From Drosophila pseudoobscura (Eukaryota > Arthropoda > Insecta > Diptera > Drosophilidae): a DNA stretch of 64,000 nucleotides. Shown piece by piece: positions 1 through 12,100 of this stretch. The notes beneath the pieces were generated by a model that was not told the DNA's origin, made no database searches, and was given only the letters and a program-made list of their open reading frames with translations. The stretch spans positions 20,584,001 to 20,648,000 of the forward strand of contig NC_046679.1 of NCBI RefSeq assembly GCF_009870125.1, in the 5' to 3' direction. The translations under genes were made by a program, and so were the position numbers. Each line of letters opens with the position of its first letter. The first letter of the stretch is position 1.

Positions 1-1944
1 GCCGCAAAAATAGAATGGAAGCGATGAAGACGAGGCGGATTATGTGCCCAAGTGTAACTAAAGAGAATAAGGGCGAAAAATCAACGAATCATTAATCAAT
101 CCTTTCATGATGTGACGCGGTGCGTGTCCTTTTATGTGTCAAAAAAAACGAAAGAGAGAGAAAATCCAACAAAACAACAAAAAATAAAGTGGGAGAAAAC
201 CAAAACAGGCAGGAGAAAGCGAAAAGAGAGCAGCGGGAGAGGGAGAGGGAGAGACGACTCAAAAAGAAAAGTATCTTTTTGCACGAGTTTGACTGACAGA
301 TACGCAGGCAGCGCGAGACGTCCAAGTGGATGAACAGGATATACAGGATCAGGGATGGCAGCGAGAAAAAGAAATGGAAAGAAAGCAAGGAATAAAAATG
401 GCGACAATGTTTGCCCAAGGCCCGGGACTGGGTCCCATTTACATTTTGAGGTCGCGTTGATTAGCTGTGAGTGCGAGTGACAAGGTTTCCCTTCCCCCCT
501 ATGGAACGCCCCCCCACTCTGATAAGTGCCTTGAGTGAGAGCCCAACCCCAGAGAACCCCCAAGCCCTGAGCCTGCGATAAGAAATGAAATTAAAATCGT
601 AAAAGGGAAAGGTGGGAATATACTGCGATGATTATAATGATGGTTGGGTGCCCTGAAGAAGTCGACTCCTTGTATCCCACCAGTCTTTATCCAAATAAAG
701 CTTCATTTTCCAGTTATTTTGATCATTCAAGGTCTCTAAAGATCTCCCAAGATCGAGAGATTCATTGATATATCACAAACTCCATTATCGAACCAAAAGA
801 AAGAGTAAACAAAAGCGAAACAGGAACCGTCCACACACCAAGCCCGAGCTTCACTTGTCTGTCAACTTGGTGGCTTATATATTCTTGGGTGCTGGGGGAG
901 TGGAGGTCATGGGGTAGAGGTCGTGTGGTTGCCATTGAGCCATGAGTGATGGTCAGAGAAAGAGAGATGGCCTCCCATGTTACCAGACACCCATCCAGAC
1001 AGACAGATAGGAGATACGAGTATGCATGCAATGCTAAGCAGATGCCCAAATGCAGATGCATCTTTTGTGGAAAACGAAATCGTAATCTTTACTATCTCCT
1101 CGTGTGTCGGGTAAAAGTCTTTCTCTCACGTGTCGCTGCCGTACGCACGTCACGTTTGTTGGGTACGGAAAAGTGACAGTTTGCCAGGAAAAACAACGAG
1201 ACGAGAGACAGCAAAAGAAAGATGGTGAAATCTAAAATCAAACAGACGACGGACATGCAGGCGGTCTGTCGTGTCGCAAGAGAGAGAGAGAGGAGAAAGG
1301 AACCGCCGGAGAGCAGTCGGACCTACACCAATGCGTGAATATGGAGCACATCATTAATTATTCCCAGGGGACTGGGACTGTGCCCGAGCATCCTGAGCCG
1401 ATTTATCTGACATTTTCGTATTGAAAAGTTTCTACTTCTTCTTTCTTTTTTCTTCTTCCTGTGGATTTCTTCACAAAAAAAATGAAAGACCCAAAGAATT
1501 TCTCTCGCTTGGGTTTCCCTTTCGACTTGCGATCATTTGTTTTCCAGGCGACACATGCTTGGACCCTGGTCCCTGAATCCTCTCTCTCACAAGCACTTAT
1601 AAAAGTTACACCCTCGTCGATCCCTAAAGAATGAACAATTTTTGGCCAAAAGGGAGATCAATTCGATTTGGTGATGGATTTTGGGTTGTTTCAGTGCGCA
1701 GATCTACGGAGATCTTCGGGGTAATTGAGATGTCCTAAAATATAATAGACTATGAGGACTCCATTCCTCTATTTATAAGTTCCCTTCTTTGATGAGATTT
1801 CTATAAAAGTTTATCCGCTAAAAATGATCGTAGGCGGTAAGATTGATGGACTTTCAGATACAGCATTATTCATTAAGTAAGAAAATCTTCATAGAGTACC
1901 TTTATAGTGTAGAGGAATATCTATATCGAACGATATTTTACTCA

Positions 1945-2022
1945 TATCGGCGCGAGCAAAGCGAGTGAGCCGGGGGTTGACGCACGAGTGCGCCAGCAGC
2001 TTGCTCCCTAGTGCTTCAAGAA
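1945..2022. other. GC-rich island with short hairpins, unidentified
   Basis: About 80 bases of GC-rich sequence lie in a strongly AT-rich neighbourhood (about 1740-2300). The island contains small inverted repeats such as GACGCAC..TGCGCC and a self-complementary AGCAGCTTGCT-like stretch. It does not fold as a recognisable tRNA by eye. It may be a remnant of a dispersed repeat. No function is assigned. Confidence 0.3.
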
Positions 2023-2851
2023 AAAAACAGTGAATATTCCTCAATATTATTTAGGAGTAACTATGACATATAATTTTTAGATAATTACAGCTTTACTTTG
2101 TCTAATTTTTTGCTGTGAATATTTCCTTGGAATAGCAAATACTATATTTTTAAAGCTAATAAAAACAAAAATCCAAAGGCGATTTAAAACTAACAAAAGG
2201 CAAAATACACTAGGCTACGTGAACACAATTGAATACCCTTTAAAGTTATAATAAAAAGTATTTAGATTTGTATTTAAATAGAGTAATTATTATAAATTCA
2301 TGGTAATCTCTTCTTTTTTGGTTCTTTTTTCCAGAAAAAGTCTTGTAAAGAATTGCAAGGTACACAAAAAAGTCTGTATTTTGGCCAACTTTTGATGATG
2401 TCATAGTTTTTGTTTCTTAATCTTAGCAAAAGTTACTTCTAACCAGCAAAAGACGTCATGTAATAATCGTTTCCTTCCACTGAACAAACCTAGAACGACC
2501 CAGCCTCTTTGCCAAGAGTGTAAGCCACTTCAATGGAAAACTGTTCAAGCCTTCGTTTCGTGACTTGGAAAAAAGTGAGTTGGAAAAACTGCAACTTGGG
2601 CATCAGACAATTAGGCATTGTTCATTAATTAAAGCGTTCGTTCGCTGGAGAACTGCAATTGCTATACGAATCGCGAATGCGATTGTGTCTCTAATCTGAG
2701 CATTACACCAAAGTACTTATCGGTATGACAAGCCAAATGAATTGCTCAATTGTGGGGATGGGGATGTTGAGCAAGATGAGAAGCCGAATGATAATTATGA
2801 CTCTTGAACTGAACCTGAACTTGATTGGAGTCGCTTGAGGAGGAGTATGGA

Positions 2852-2893
2852 AGGGTGTGGGGTGTGGGGTGTAGGGTGTAGGGTGTAGGGAGT
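2852..2893. repeat. GGGTGTR tandem repeat
   Basis: About six imperfect head-to-tail copies of a GGTGTGG/GGTGTAG heptamer are visible. This is a simple-sequence tract with no sign of function. Confidence 0.8.
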
Positions 2894-4624
2894 GCTAGCA
2901 AGTCGTGAACATATGCAGTCAATTAAATAAACATTTATTAACCAAGCCACTGCACAAAAGCTGTTAACAAAGCCATTTGGCCGATTTCAAGTAAAATGAA
3001 AACGTTCTCTCTCTCTCCAAAAGGAACAACGACTGAGAGTGTGTCTCTCTGTAGAATGAGAAAAAAAAGAAAACAGAGCTGTAATTGATGGTTATGGCCA
3101 GGACTGTGACTGCTGCTTGCTGCAGTTGTTGACCAGCATGGGAGCCCCACATGCACTTTCGTGGCGGCGGCTCTAACCGTCTCTTTCCTCCAGTTTCTGG
3201 CATGGCCTCTGTCCCACTCGCTGGATTGGGATTTCACGCATGGAACACACAGTCGGCGTCCCGGCTGGTCTCTGGTCGCTGGTACCCCGGTTCCCAATCG
3301 CATTCGAGTCCCTCCCGGGCTATACATAGTAAATTCGAATTGAATTTTGGCGGTGCGTTCATTAATCATTATTTCAATCATGAAACAAATGTGCTCTTTG
3401 GGTGCTGATGGTTGTTGTTGTTTCTTCTTGTGTTGTATCTTGTGAAATTTTTTTTTGTTTTTTCTTTTTTTTTTTTCGGTGCCTGCCCCGCATCCCTAGG
3501 CCCCATCTCCGCATCTTCGATGCGCTTCAAAGATTGATCATCTCTGGGATATCTTTAAATTTAATTAGTCACATTCATAACACACCGCCAGGCCTTACCA
3601 AATTACATGTTACAACAAAACCGAGCCTCGCTTTTAGCCACGTTTATGCTCCTCCTCCCTTCTGGGCCACCTCTGGATCGCCTCTCTATATCTCCTCTGG
3701 ATATGTTGTAGCTGCTCCCGATCCGTGCCGCCATATATGTGTGAGAAACAGAATTCCAGTTCTCTGGGATTCCAGTTTTCTTCGGCTGCTGTTCAGTATA
3801 TCTTGTGTAGCCCTTTAATGAAAAATCGCCGTTGTTACTAATTATGATTGACACAGACGTAATTGGAAATTTGAGTAAAGCTTTGAGTAAAGGCCCATCC
3901 ATCGGGGCTTCGGCAGCGGCATCGATCGGCGGTCTTCAAAAAGTTTCACTAAATTAAAGGTTTTCGGCTCGGACTAACCAAAAGAAAAACTTTCTTTGAT
4001 GGATAAGCGCTCTAGTCTTTTGTATTTTCGGGGGCCTTTTTGTACCATTTTACACTCAAGCTGGGCTTTTGGAATGAGGCGATATCTTGGGCTTGGTGTG
4101 AAAAATATTTAAAGAAAGTTTTGTAAATATTTTCACCAAGAGAAACAGACTTCCTCTTGGCAAGAATTTGGGTCAATCAAGGGTGGATTAAGGCGATTTA
4201 AATTAATGAAGAATTTCTCTCAAATATTCTATAAAATATACGGTTTCTTTGATGTATTTCCGATTATGTAAAGAGTCGAATTTCCCTCTTGAAATGTCAA
4301 GAACATCCCTACAATTCCCTGATCATTAGATGAGTTTCATTTCAGAATTTATTGCTGTCATTTGCTAAATGATCCATAATTATCATGATCTTAAGAAAAA
4401 TGCGAATTTCTAGTGAATAATTATTCGCCTATAACTATGCATTTGATGTCTTAACTAATTACGAAATCGGGAATGACAATTTTTTCAGTTAAATGAAAAG
4501 ATTTTAATGGAACTTTAAATGACTCGAACGAAAACTTATAGAGTTACTTGGAAACCCAAGATCTTCTTCTCAATTTCTAAACTCCGCTTGGGTCTTGAGA
4601 AAACTCTAAGAACTTTGAAAAATA

Positions 4625-4642
4625 GGGGGGGGGGGGGGGGGG
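4625..4642. repeat. poly-G tract (18 G)
   Basis: An uninterrupted run of 18 guanines is present. Its exact length is a likely sequencing or assembly uncertainty. Confidence 0.9.
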
Positions 4643-5301
4643 CTTTTAAACTGCCACCATCATTAAGCATAATTTGGCTGGAGATTTCCTAAGTTTTTGG
4701 AGCTAATGCGTGGCAATTACGGTTTCATCTTTTTTAACCAATTGGCGGCAAAAAGGCGATCTTTTGGCCTCGAGCCCTTGCCTGGTCCACATGCACCGGC
4801 TCTCCATTATGGTCTTGTGCAGTAAACTTAAAATCAATCAGAGATAATCTGTCATGGATAATGGGTGCCTGTCGAATGCCCAGTCTTCAGTCTACAGTCC
4901 TCGGTCTCCGGTTTCAGCTTCGATATTAGTGCCCCTAAAGCGTTTGACTTCGACTCATTTAAGTGATTCGTGTAATTATTTTAAACAGCCGCAGTGTAAA
5001 TTTCGTTAAACATTCATCTCCGCAGTGGATGGGACCCCATCTAGGCCCCGTTTTTGGTCATAATATGACAGGTAAACAGTTGAGACAGTTGATAAATGGC
5101 CAAAGAAACGCTTGAACCAGATTTAATTGTTTGCAGGAGACGTCTCTTGGGGTCTAGACTCCATGCAAAACTTTCGATTCGTCTTGTAAATTTGACTTTA
5201 ATACCTATAAAAGTCAAATCGGTTAGAAGCTTTAATTTCTTAAGCTCCCAGAGATACACACACACACACACACACGGGGGCTCGAGTCAGTCAGTCAGCC
5301 A

Positions 5302-6078
5302 ATCATTAATCACTCAATCAATCATTTGGCAAGCGATTCCTTGGAGAAGAACCTTCATTGTCCTGTTGTTTTCGCTGGAAGCAGAAGGCGAAGGCTCCTC
5401 CTGGAGGTCTCTCCAGCTAATCAACATCCTGTGATGCGATTCCCATTCCCCCCTGGCCAGGGTTCATCTCCGGCTTAGGCCTCCTCGACTCCATCGACTT
5501 GTCAACATGTCGTTAACACAATTTCCATACCAGATTGATTGGAATGCCAGTCTCTAACTGAAGGCTGTCTAGGGGGGTGTTGTAAATGTGGGCTGGGAGG
5601 AGGAATTGGGTTTACATTTATTATGGAAATTAGTTTTAATGGCATTTTTGGCCAATAGCTTAGGAAATCTCTTCAAAGAGTAAGGAAAGAAATGAGATTT
5701 GTTCTTAGATGAGAGATGAAATCTTTCAGCTTAGGGAAATGTCTTAGAAAACTCTTAAAATATTTATGAACACACAAGTTTTATTCCCCTATCCCTTCCC
5801 CTAACCTTAATTACACATATTAGTCGGTTAATCAGTGACTTGGTTGCCGCCCATTTTGCATAAAAAATACCTCATATTTGGGTTTCTTAAGTTTATATCA
5901 AAAACTTTTGATGGCTGGCTTAAAGAACCAAACAGAACAGAAAACAAAGAAACAAACCATATATGGGGGGTATATATATGTATATATTTGTGTGTATATA
6001 TATTCGCATTGGTGGTCGTAATATGGCTGGGATGTGGATGTGGATGTGGATGTTGCGATGGTGGTGGCATCATTAATC
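5302..6078 (+). promoter_or_regulatory. Candidate Dfd autoregulatory region (paired Hox sites)
   Basis: Two exact ATCATTAATC sites occur at 5302-5311 and 6069-6078, about 3-4 kb upstream of the Dfd start codon. ATCATTA-type sequence is the motif Dfd protein binds in the D. melanogaster epidermal autoregulatory element, which also lies upstream of Dfd. Further exact copies are at 88-97, 17601-17610 and 23572-23581. The sites are seen directly. Their use as an autoregulatory enhancer is inferred from motif and position, and AT-rich motifs also arise by chance. Confidence 0.4.
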
Positions 6079-7826
6079 ACATTTTCTGTGTTGCCTCGTG
6101 CAGCAAGTGAACTTCCTTTTGCCGCCGCCTGACAGTCGCAACTGATTGCTGGATCTGAATTGGGATTTTGGACTCAAATGCTCTGCACACACACACACAA
6201 CCCTCCTTCAACCATCCTGGGCCATCCCATGCAATCCTCTTTCTTTGTATACCATCCTTTTCCCTCCATTGCCACTGACGCAAAGCTCTCAGAGAACTTC
6301 TGCTCCTCGTCTGTGTCTGAGTTTTGTTCCTTTGGCTCCCACATTGGATGGTCTTCCTTTCACCTTAAGCAGTTCTGTCAGAGTTGAGTAAATTCAATGT
6401 AGCAGCCACTAATGCGCTCGGGCTCAAAAGTTCCTCCAGGAGGAGTCTAAAGTAGGGAAAATAGGGAACAAACAAAAGCTGAAGATGCTTTAGATGCAAT
6501 TTTAAAGTAATTTTGGTTTTAAATATAGAAATATTCTCAATTATCTGTTTTTCTATGAAGAAGTGCTTCTGATGGATTTGATCTGATTTCTTATCTTTTA
6601 ACCTTCAGAATTATCTAAATTTAAGCGTCATATTACCGCCCATAATCAAATCGACAGAAGAGTAAATAAAGATATCAATACTTTGATGGAATTAATGTTT
6701 GCCAATAAATAATAAAGATCCTAATGAAAAACACACAATACTATTAGCCAACAAAAGTCTGCCCCTATTAGTATATGTATGCATTCACTAGTCAATTAAT
6801 TTGAACACTTTTGACTGCAAAATGAAGACCTAAGTCCACAGAAATTCATTCATATATTCCACATGGCACGAACCACAAACTAAATTTAAGTTTTATACAC
6901 TTAACGGCACCTAATGACGTTTTGATGGTGACCATCAAAATCGAATCAGTTGGAAGTCGATTAATTAGTGGCCATACTCCACAGCACACACACAGGGACG
7001 TGGACAATGATGAAGGAGGTGGTATATACATAGGTATATAGCACGTGGACCCAATTGGGAGAGAGTAGGTAGATGGGATGGATGGAGGTGTTTGTTTCGT
7101 ATCGTGGTTCAATTATTCGGCAATTAGGCAGCGACAGACGCGGTCACACATGGCAAAAGTGTGAGTCAAAGTGGTTTTCTTTTAAAAGTTAAAGGGGCAA
7201 TGATTTAATGGATTTGGTGGAAAGTCGGAGAGCAAGTCTAAATATTTACAAAAAACCATATTAAAGCGTTAAATGTACGACCTTCTGTGGCATATACAAC
7301 AATCATTCTATCGATTTTCCATGTTTTGTTCGCTTCATTTGAATATCTGCCCGTCATGCTCATCTCAACAATGGAATCACGGTAGTAATGATAACAAACC
7401 CAAGCCTCCCCCCTTCCCAACGCTTCCTGAAGCACCCAGACAAACCACAACAATAATCACATAGGAAAACATAATGCCAAAGTGATATTCGTTCGATGTT
7501 CAATTGAAATTATTGCAAGTCAGAGCCCCAGGTCTCACAACAGCCTCTCGGCCTCCTCTCAAGTCGGTAGCCGATTCCGTCAGAGAAATCAACATTCAAT
7601 GTACGTCTTTTTTTCTCTCTTCTCTGATCGATATTTGCCGGCCAAGAGTCTGCTGCTGCATCTGTACATAAGAAGAGACCGTTCTGAAAGTGGAAAATAA
7701 ATGGTCTGGTTCTGGTCCAGAGCAGCCACACACAGACACAGTGTGCGGGATCGATGAAAGCCTAGTGAAAATGGGCGGTGCTTGGCATTCACTTTTCGAG
7801 CATGCGCCATGACTGTCAAATCACCA

Positions 7827-7846
7827 ACACACACACACACACACCC
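7827..7846. repeat. (CA)n microsatellite
   Basis: A short dinucleotide CA repeat lies upstream of the MITE. Confidence 0.8.
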
Positions 7847-7922
7847 GCAGCAAAATAACCAAAAATGTGTCCATGTATGGCTGCACAGTCGATGCTGAAT
7901 AAATAGGAACAGTGGTTGGTTA

Positions 7923-8331
7923 CAGTGGTGGACAGGAAAGTCAGTATGGATTAGTAACTGGTGTTTCTACTATCAAAATAGTGTAAAGCGAGATGGAAAT
8001 GACTGTAATAATAGCAAGCACGTAGTTTTAAATGATGTTATTTCCTTAAAATATTACAAATATTTTCTATGGAAGAGCTGGAGTTCTACTGAAAGTTTCG
8101 TCCATACCTAGTTTTATATATAAATATTAGCACAGTTTTCTTATAAACTAGATTGTCAATTAAAATTATTATGATACAATATTCAAGTGATAATATTTCA
8201 TAAATAAATATCAAATAAAATGATCAATGAGATATGCATTATTTTTTAAATATTTTTTGATATATCTGATATATCTAAATCTCTGTAACACTGCTCTTTG
8301 TCAACAGTCTTAATATTCCTCTCCGCCACTG
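7923..8331. mobile_element. Tc1/mariner-like MITE (409 bp, TA target site)
   Basis: The left end reads CAGTGGTGGACAGGAA. The right end, read on the other strand, is CAGTGGCGGAGAGGAA, so 14 of 16 terminal bases match as an inverted repeat. TA dinucleotides flank both ends (7921-7922 and 8332-8333), the target duplication expected for Tc1/mariner insertions. The interior is AT-rich and has no transposase frame, so this looks like a non-autonomous MITE. CAGTGG-type ends fit the superfamily. It lies about 0.8 kb upstream of the Dfd start, between the distal upstream sites and the promoter. The family name is unknown. Confidence 0.65.
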
Positions 8332-8576
8332 TAATCCCATTCAATGGGTGTGACCAACAGTCATGCCATCTCGCTCGGACTTACACATCCCTCTCTCTAT
8401 CCTCACCACCAGAGAGAATGAGAGAGAATAACCGAGTTGGTGGTGGAAAATGGCGTGAAACGAAGAGGAACCACAGCCATGGCTTCCACAAATGCCCACA
8501 GTGTCCGTGCCGAAACACTCCATGTGGGCCGGCCTTCGGTGTCTGTCTCTTAAACCAGTAAATCGGGTTTCGTCTG

Positions 8577-8662
8577 GCGATGGAATGGCGGTAAACAGAG
8601 AGGGATAGAGAGCGCGCGAGTGAGGGAGAGAGCGCGAGTGAGGGAGAGAAGACTGAAAAACG
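8577..8662 (+). promoter_or_regulatory. GAGA-factor-rich proximal promoter of Dfd
   Basis: The stretch is packed with GAGAG motifs, including two tandem copies of a GCGCGAGTGAGGGAGAGA-like unit. GAGA factor (Trl) binding near the promoter is typical of paused Drosophila Hox promoters. An initiator-like TCAGTT lies downstream at 8774-8779. I see no convincing TATA box at the proper distance. A TATAAAAA at about 8863 would give a much shorter leader. The transcription start is therefore uncertain. Confidence 0.5.
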
Positions 8663-8946
8663 GAGACGGAAAACAGGTTCGCTTGCGCCGAGAGCTCGCC
8701 TGCTGGAACATAACAAAAGCACGGCTCGAATGGAACGGTTCTCCGACGTTCGCATAGCACTCGTGAGTCAGAGTCAGTTTTTCCGTTGAAATCTCTCTAT
8801 TTTCCCGTTTTTCCATACGCCGGTTACGCGAAAAGCTTCGCGTTGTGTTCAAAAGAGCCCCCTATAAAAAAATAACCCAAAGAATGCAAATATAAAGAAA
8901 GCATTGAAGAAAAGTGTGTGAGAAATACTCAAAAAAGAGAAAGAAT

Positions 8947-8979
8947 ATGTGCGAACCGAGTGAAAGTGTTGGAAACTGA
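8947..8979 (+). other. Short upstream ORF in the Dfd leader
   Basis: A 10-codon open frame (ATG TGC GAA ... AAC TGA) sits 126 bases before the Dfd start, inside the presumed 5' UTR. It would precede the Dfd start on any leader beginning near 8775. Whether it is translated is unknown. Confidence 0.35.
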
Positions 8980-9105
8980 AAAGTCAGAAAACGTCTAACA
9001 GAAATCGGAAATACTAGAATATACATTGGTGCTCCGGTAGAAGGCCAAGTGGTGCTCCGAAATCGAAAGGAAGATCAGGCGGTGCTCCAAGGCTGATCCG
9101 TCAGC

Positions 9106-12100
9106 ATGAGCTCATTCCTCATGGGTTATCCACATGCCCCCCATCACGTCCAGAGTCCCATGTCCATGGGCAATGGCCTGGATCCGAAATTTCCGCCCGT
9201 GGCCGATGACTATCATCACTATAATGGTCATTATTCCATGACCGCCTCCACGGGGCACATGAACAGTGCCGTCGGAGTCGGAGTCGGCAGCGGCGGTGGA
9301 ACACTCGGTGTCGGTGGCTCGGTTGGCGGGGTGACAGGTGGTGCAGCGGCCATGTCTGGTCACCCGCATGCGATGCATCCGGCGGATATGGTCAGCGACT
9401 ATATGGCCCATCACCACAATCCCCACACGCACTCGCACACCCACCCGCACTCGCACCACCACAGCAATAGTGCGTTGTCCGGCGTCCATCAGCCATCCGC
9501 CGGTGGGTACACCACTAACTATGCCGCCGCCACACCGCCCTCTAGCCACCATCCACACTCGCATACGCATCCGCACGCGCATCCCCACCAGAGCCTCGGA
9601 TATTACGTCCACCATGCCCCCGAGTTCATCTCCGCCGGAGCCGTGCACTCCGATCCGGCGCCGCTTTCGAATGCCGGCTACGGGCCGTCGGTGAATGTCC
9701 CCAACAGTGGGAGCGGCTCTGGAGGAGCTGCCATCGCCAACTCCAATGGATACTACGGGGGTTACGGCGGGGGTTATGGCACTGCGAATGGCAGTGTGGG
9801 CAGCACACACTCTCAGGGGCACTCGCCGCACTCCCAGATGATGGATCTGCCGCTGCAATGCTCCTCCACAGAACCACCCACGAATACAGCACTGGGTCTC
9901 CAGGAATTAGGTGAGTTTTCAATTGGAGAAGGAATGAGAGTTCTATAAAATACGGAAGTCTGAACAGGGTTAGATTTGGAATCGTGGTTGTATTATACGA
10001 GAAATTCACCTATTCCAAGGTGGTAATGAACTGTACTGAAAGGGAATACGTTAGGTGTAAGGGTGATTCTTTATGTGAATAATCTTAAGCTAAATCAGCC
10101 TTTTTGAGAATCAATCATTGTGAGAGCACTCTTAAACAGCTCCAATCTTTGTTCTAAAAAGAGAGTCGTCTGCTCGATTGGCCTCTATAGATTCTACTAT
10201 AAGCCTAGACCATAAAATTCATGAAAATATCAACTAAATCCTACGAATATTTTAATTTACAACTTTATAAGCCATCTCCTTGTAACCCCCTTATAATAAT
10301 CTGCTCTCAATGCAGGTTTAAAACTAGAGAAACGCATTGAAGAAGCTGTACCTGCCGGACAACAATTGCAAGAACTGGGAATGAGATTGCGCTGTGATGA
10401 TATGGGATCCGAAGTGGTAATAAACCAAAAAATAAACCCTAGAAGAGAACCCTAATGCAAATTAACCATTGATTTATACAGGATGATATGTCGGAAGAGG
10501 ATCGTCTGATGTTGGATCGATCACCTGATGAACTCCTCTCCAATGACAACGACGACGATCTGGGGGACTCCGACAGCGACGAAGATCTGATGGCGGAAAC
10601 AACCGACGGCGAACGGATCATCTATCCCTGGATGAAGAAGATCCATGTGGCGGGTGTGGGTAAGTCGAAAGTTTCCTCCCCTCCCCACTCCTTTCCCAGA
10701 AGACCCCCAGACATGGTGCCCCCATTTTTTTTTCGGGGTATGCTAATTAAATTACTTAGCTGCCAACACCCACTTGATCCACTGACAGGCCCCTCTGTAA
10801 TGTTCGCTCTTTGGCGAAAAACACAGAGGCCAAAGAAAGAAAACTGCGACTGCGACTGCGACTGCGACTCCCAAAGCTCATTAATCAAAATCAAGACTGC
10901 CACGCCTCATGTCGGAGAGGCTAAAGACCGTGTACCAACCCAAGTGACATGTTCCTGTATATACTGCTCCTTTACTATATATACTATATCTTTAGGTTTT
11001 TTATGTGAGTTTTCTCTGCAAAATGTAGGCCTTCTGCGGGCCTCTACCAGTGGTTCTTTCGACACTTGAAGTTGCTTCGCAGGCTTCGTTTTCCTTGACG
11101 TCACAGAGTCAATTGATATATCATTGGAATGATCAAGGGAATATAGGAATTTACATTGTACTTAATGGGAAAAAAAACGTAGTGATTGAGGGTAAATGTC
11201 AGTGATTTCTTCCTTAAGAAAGTGGGATCTTAATTGAGTTTTTTTTTTAAACAAAAACATAGGACGACACTATAACCTTTCGACTACAAATATTTATTGA
11301 TTCCTAAGAAATATGTCTGCAATGGAGTAAAATTTTAGGTATATTTATTGATCGTAGTTAGGCTCTAGTAATTCTTGTTCCCTTTATTATTATTCAAACC
11401 AAGTTCAAGTGATTTCTAGCTTAGTAACCGGATCTAACGGGATTTTAAACACCCTCAATAAGTCTCGAAATTCTGTAAAATGTCTCAAACAGTTCTAAAT
11501 ACTTGTTACCATGTCCAACCTCTCATTGAACACTCATTCACTCACATCACCCAATCTTTGAGCTTGCCTTTACAACTTTTATGAATATACAGCCCCATTA
11601 ATGCTGTATACAAAAACTGAATGCAGATCCGAGAACAGGTTTCCATTTCAGAGTTCAAAACCATTCACCAGAAGGCAACAGCAGCACTGAATGAGCCACA
11701 GTCCATTCCACTTCGATGTGGCACAGATAATTACCCATAATTGTCGCAGCCTAAAACGTAGGAATTCATTCAGCCATATGTCCGAGTGTCGAGTGGGTTA
11801 CCAACTGATGATTGTCGTCGCTTATTGTTTTAATATTACTGAATGGGGCATGGCTGGGAATGGGAGTGGGATGCCTTAGGGGCATCAAGTAGGTGTCGAC
11901 TGCATTTACGCGGAGGCCCACGAGGAGTCTCCACGCACGGACCCTGATAGATTGCTTTTTAATTAGCACAGAGAGAGACCCAGAGCCCTGATGGAGTACT
12001 CCAATTTGGGTATAACCTTGACCCAAATGGGTAATTATAATGTTTCGTTTTACGCCACTCCGACGCGCCTCATCGGGCCACTCCAGAGAGACGCTTGGGG

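Larger units (their letters stand above)
1..7920. other. Dfd 5' flanking region, no gene
   Basis: I find no convincing coding gene here; the open frames are low-complexity or antisense shadows. The stretch holds microsatellites, an 18-base G run (4625-4642), a GC-rich island near 1945-2020 in AT-rich surroundings, and several Hox-type ATCATTAATC sites. Because Dfd is read left to right, this is its upstream regulatory DNA. In D. melanogaster the Dfd epidermal autoregulatory element lies a few kb upstream of the promoter. A similar placement here is inference. Confidence 0.6.

Noticed and set aside
132-563. 143-codon minus-strand frame at the left edge
   Set aside because: It is rich in Phe/Leu/Ser from a purine-rich opposite strand. 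No motif is present.
9112-9858. 248-codon minus-strand frame over Dfd exon 1
   Set aside because: It is antisense to the His/Gly-rich Dfd exon and consists of Arg/Val/Met repeats produced by that composition.
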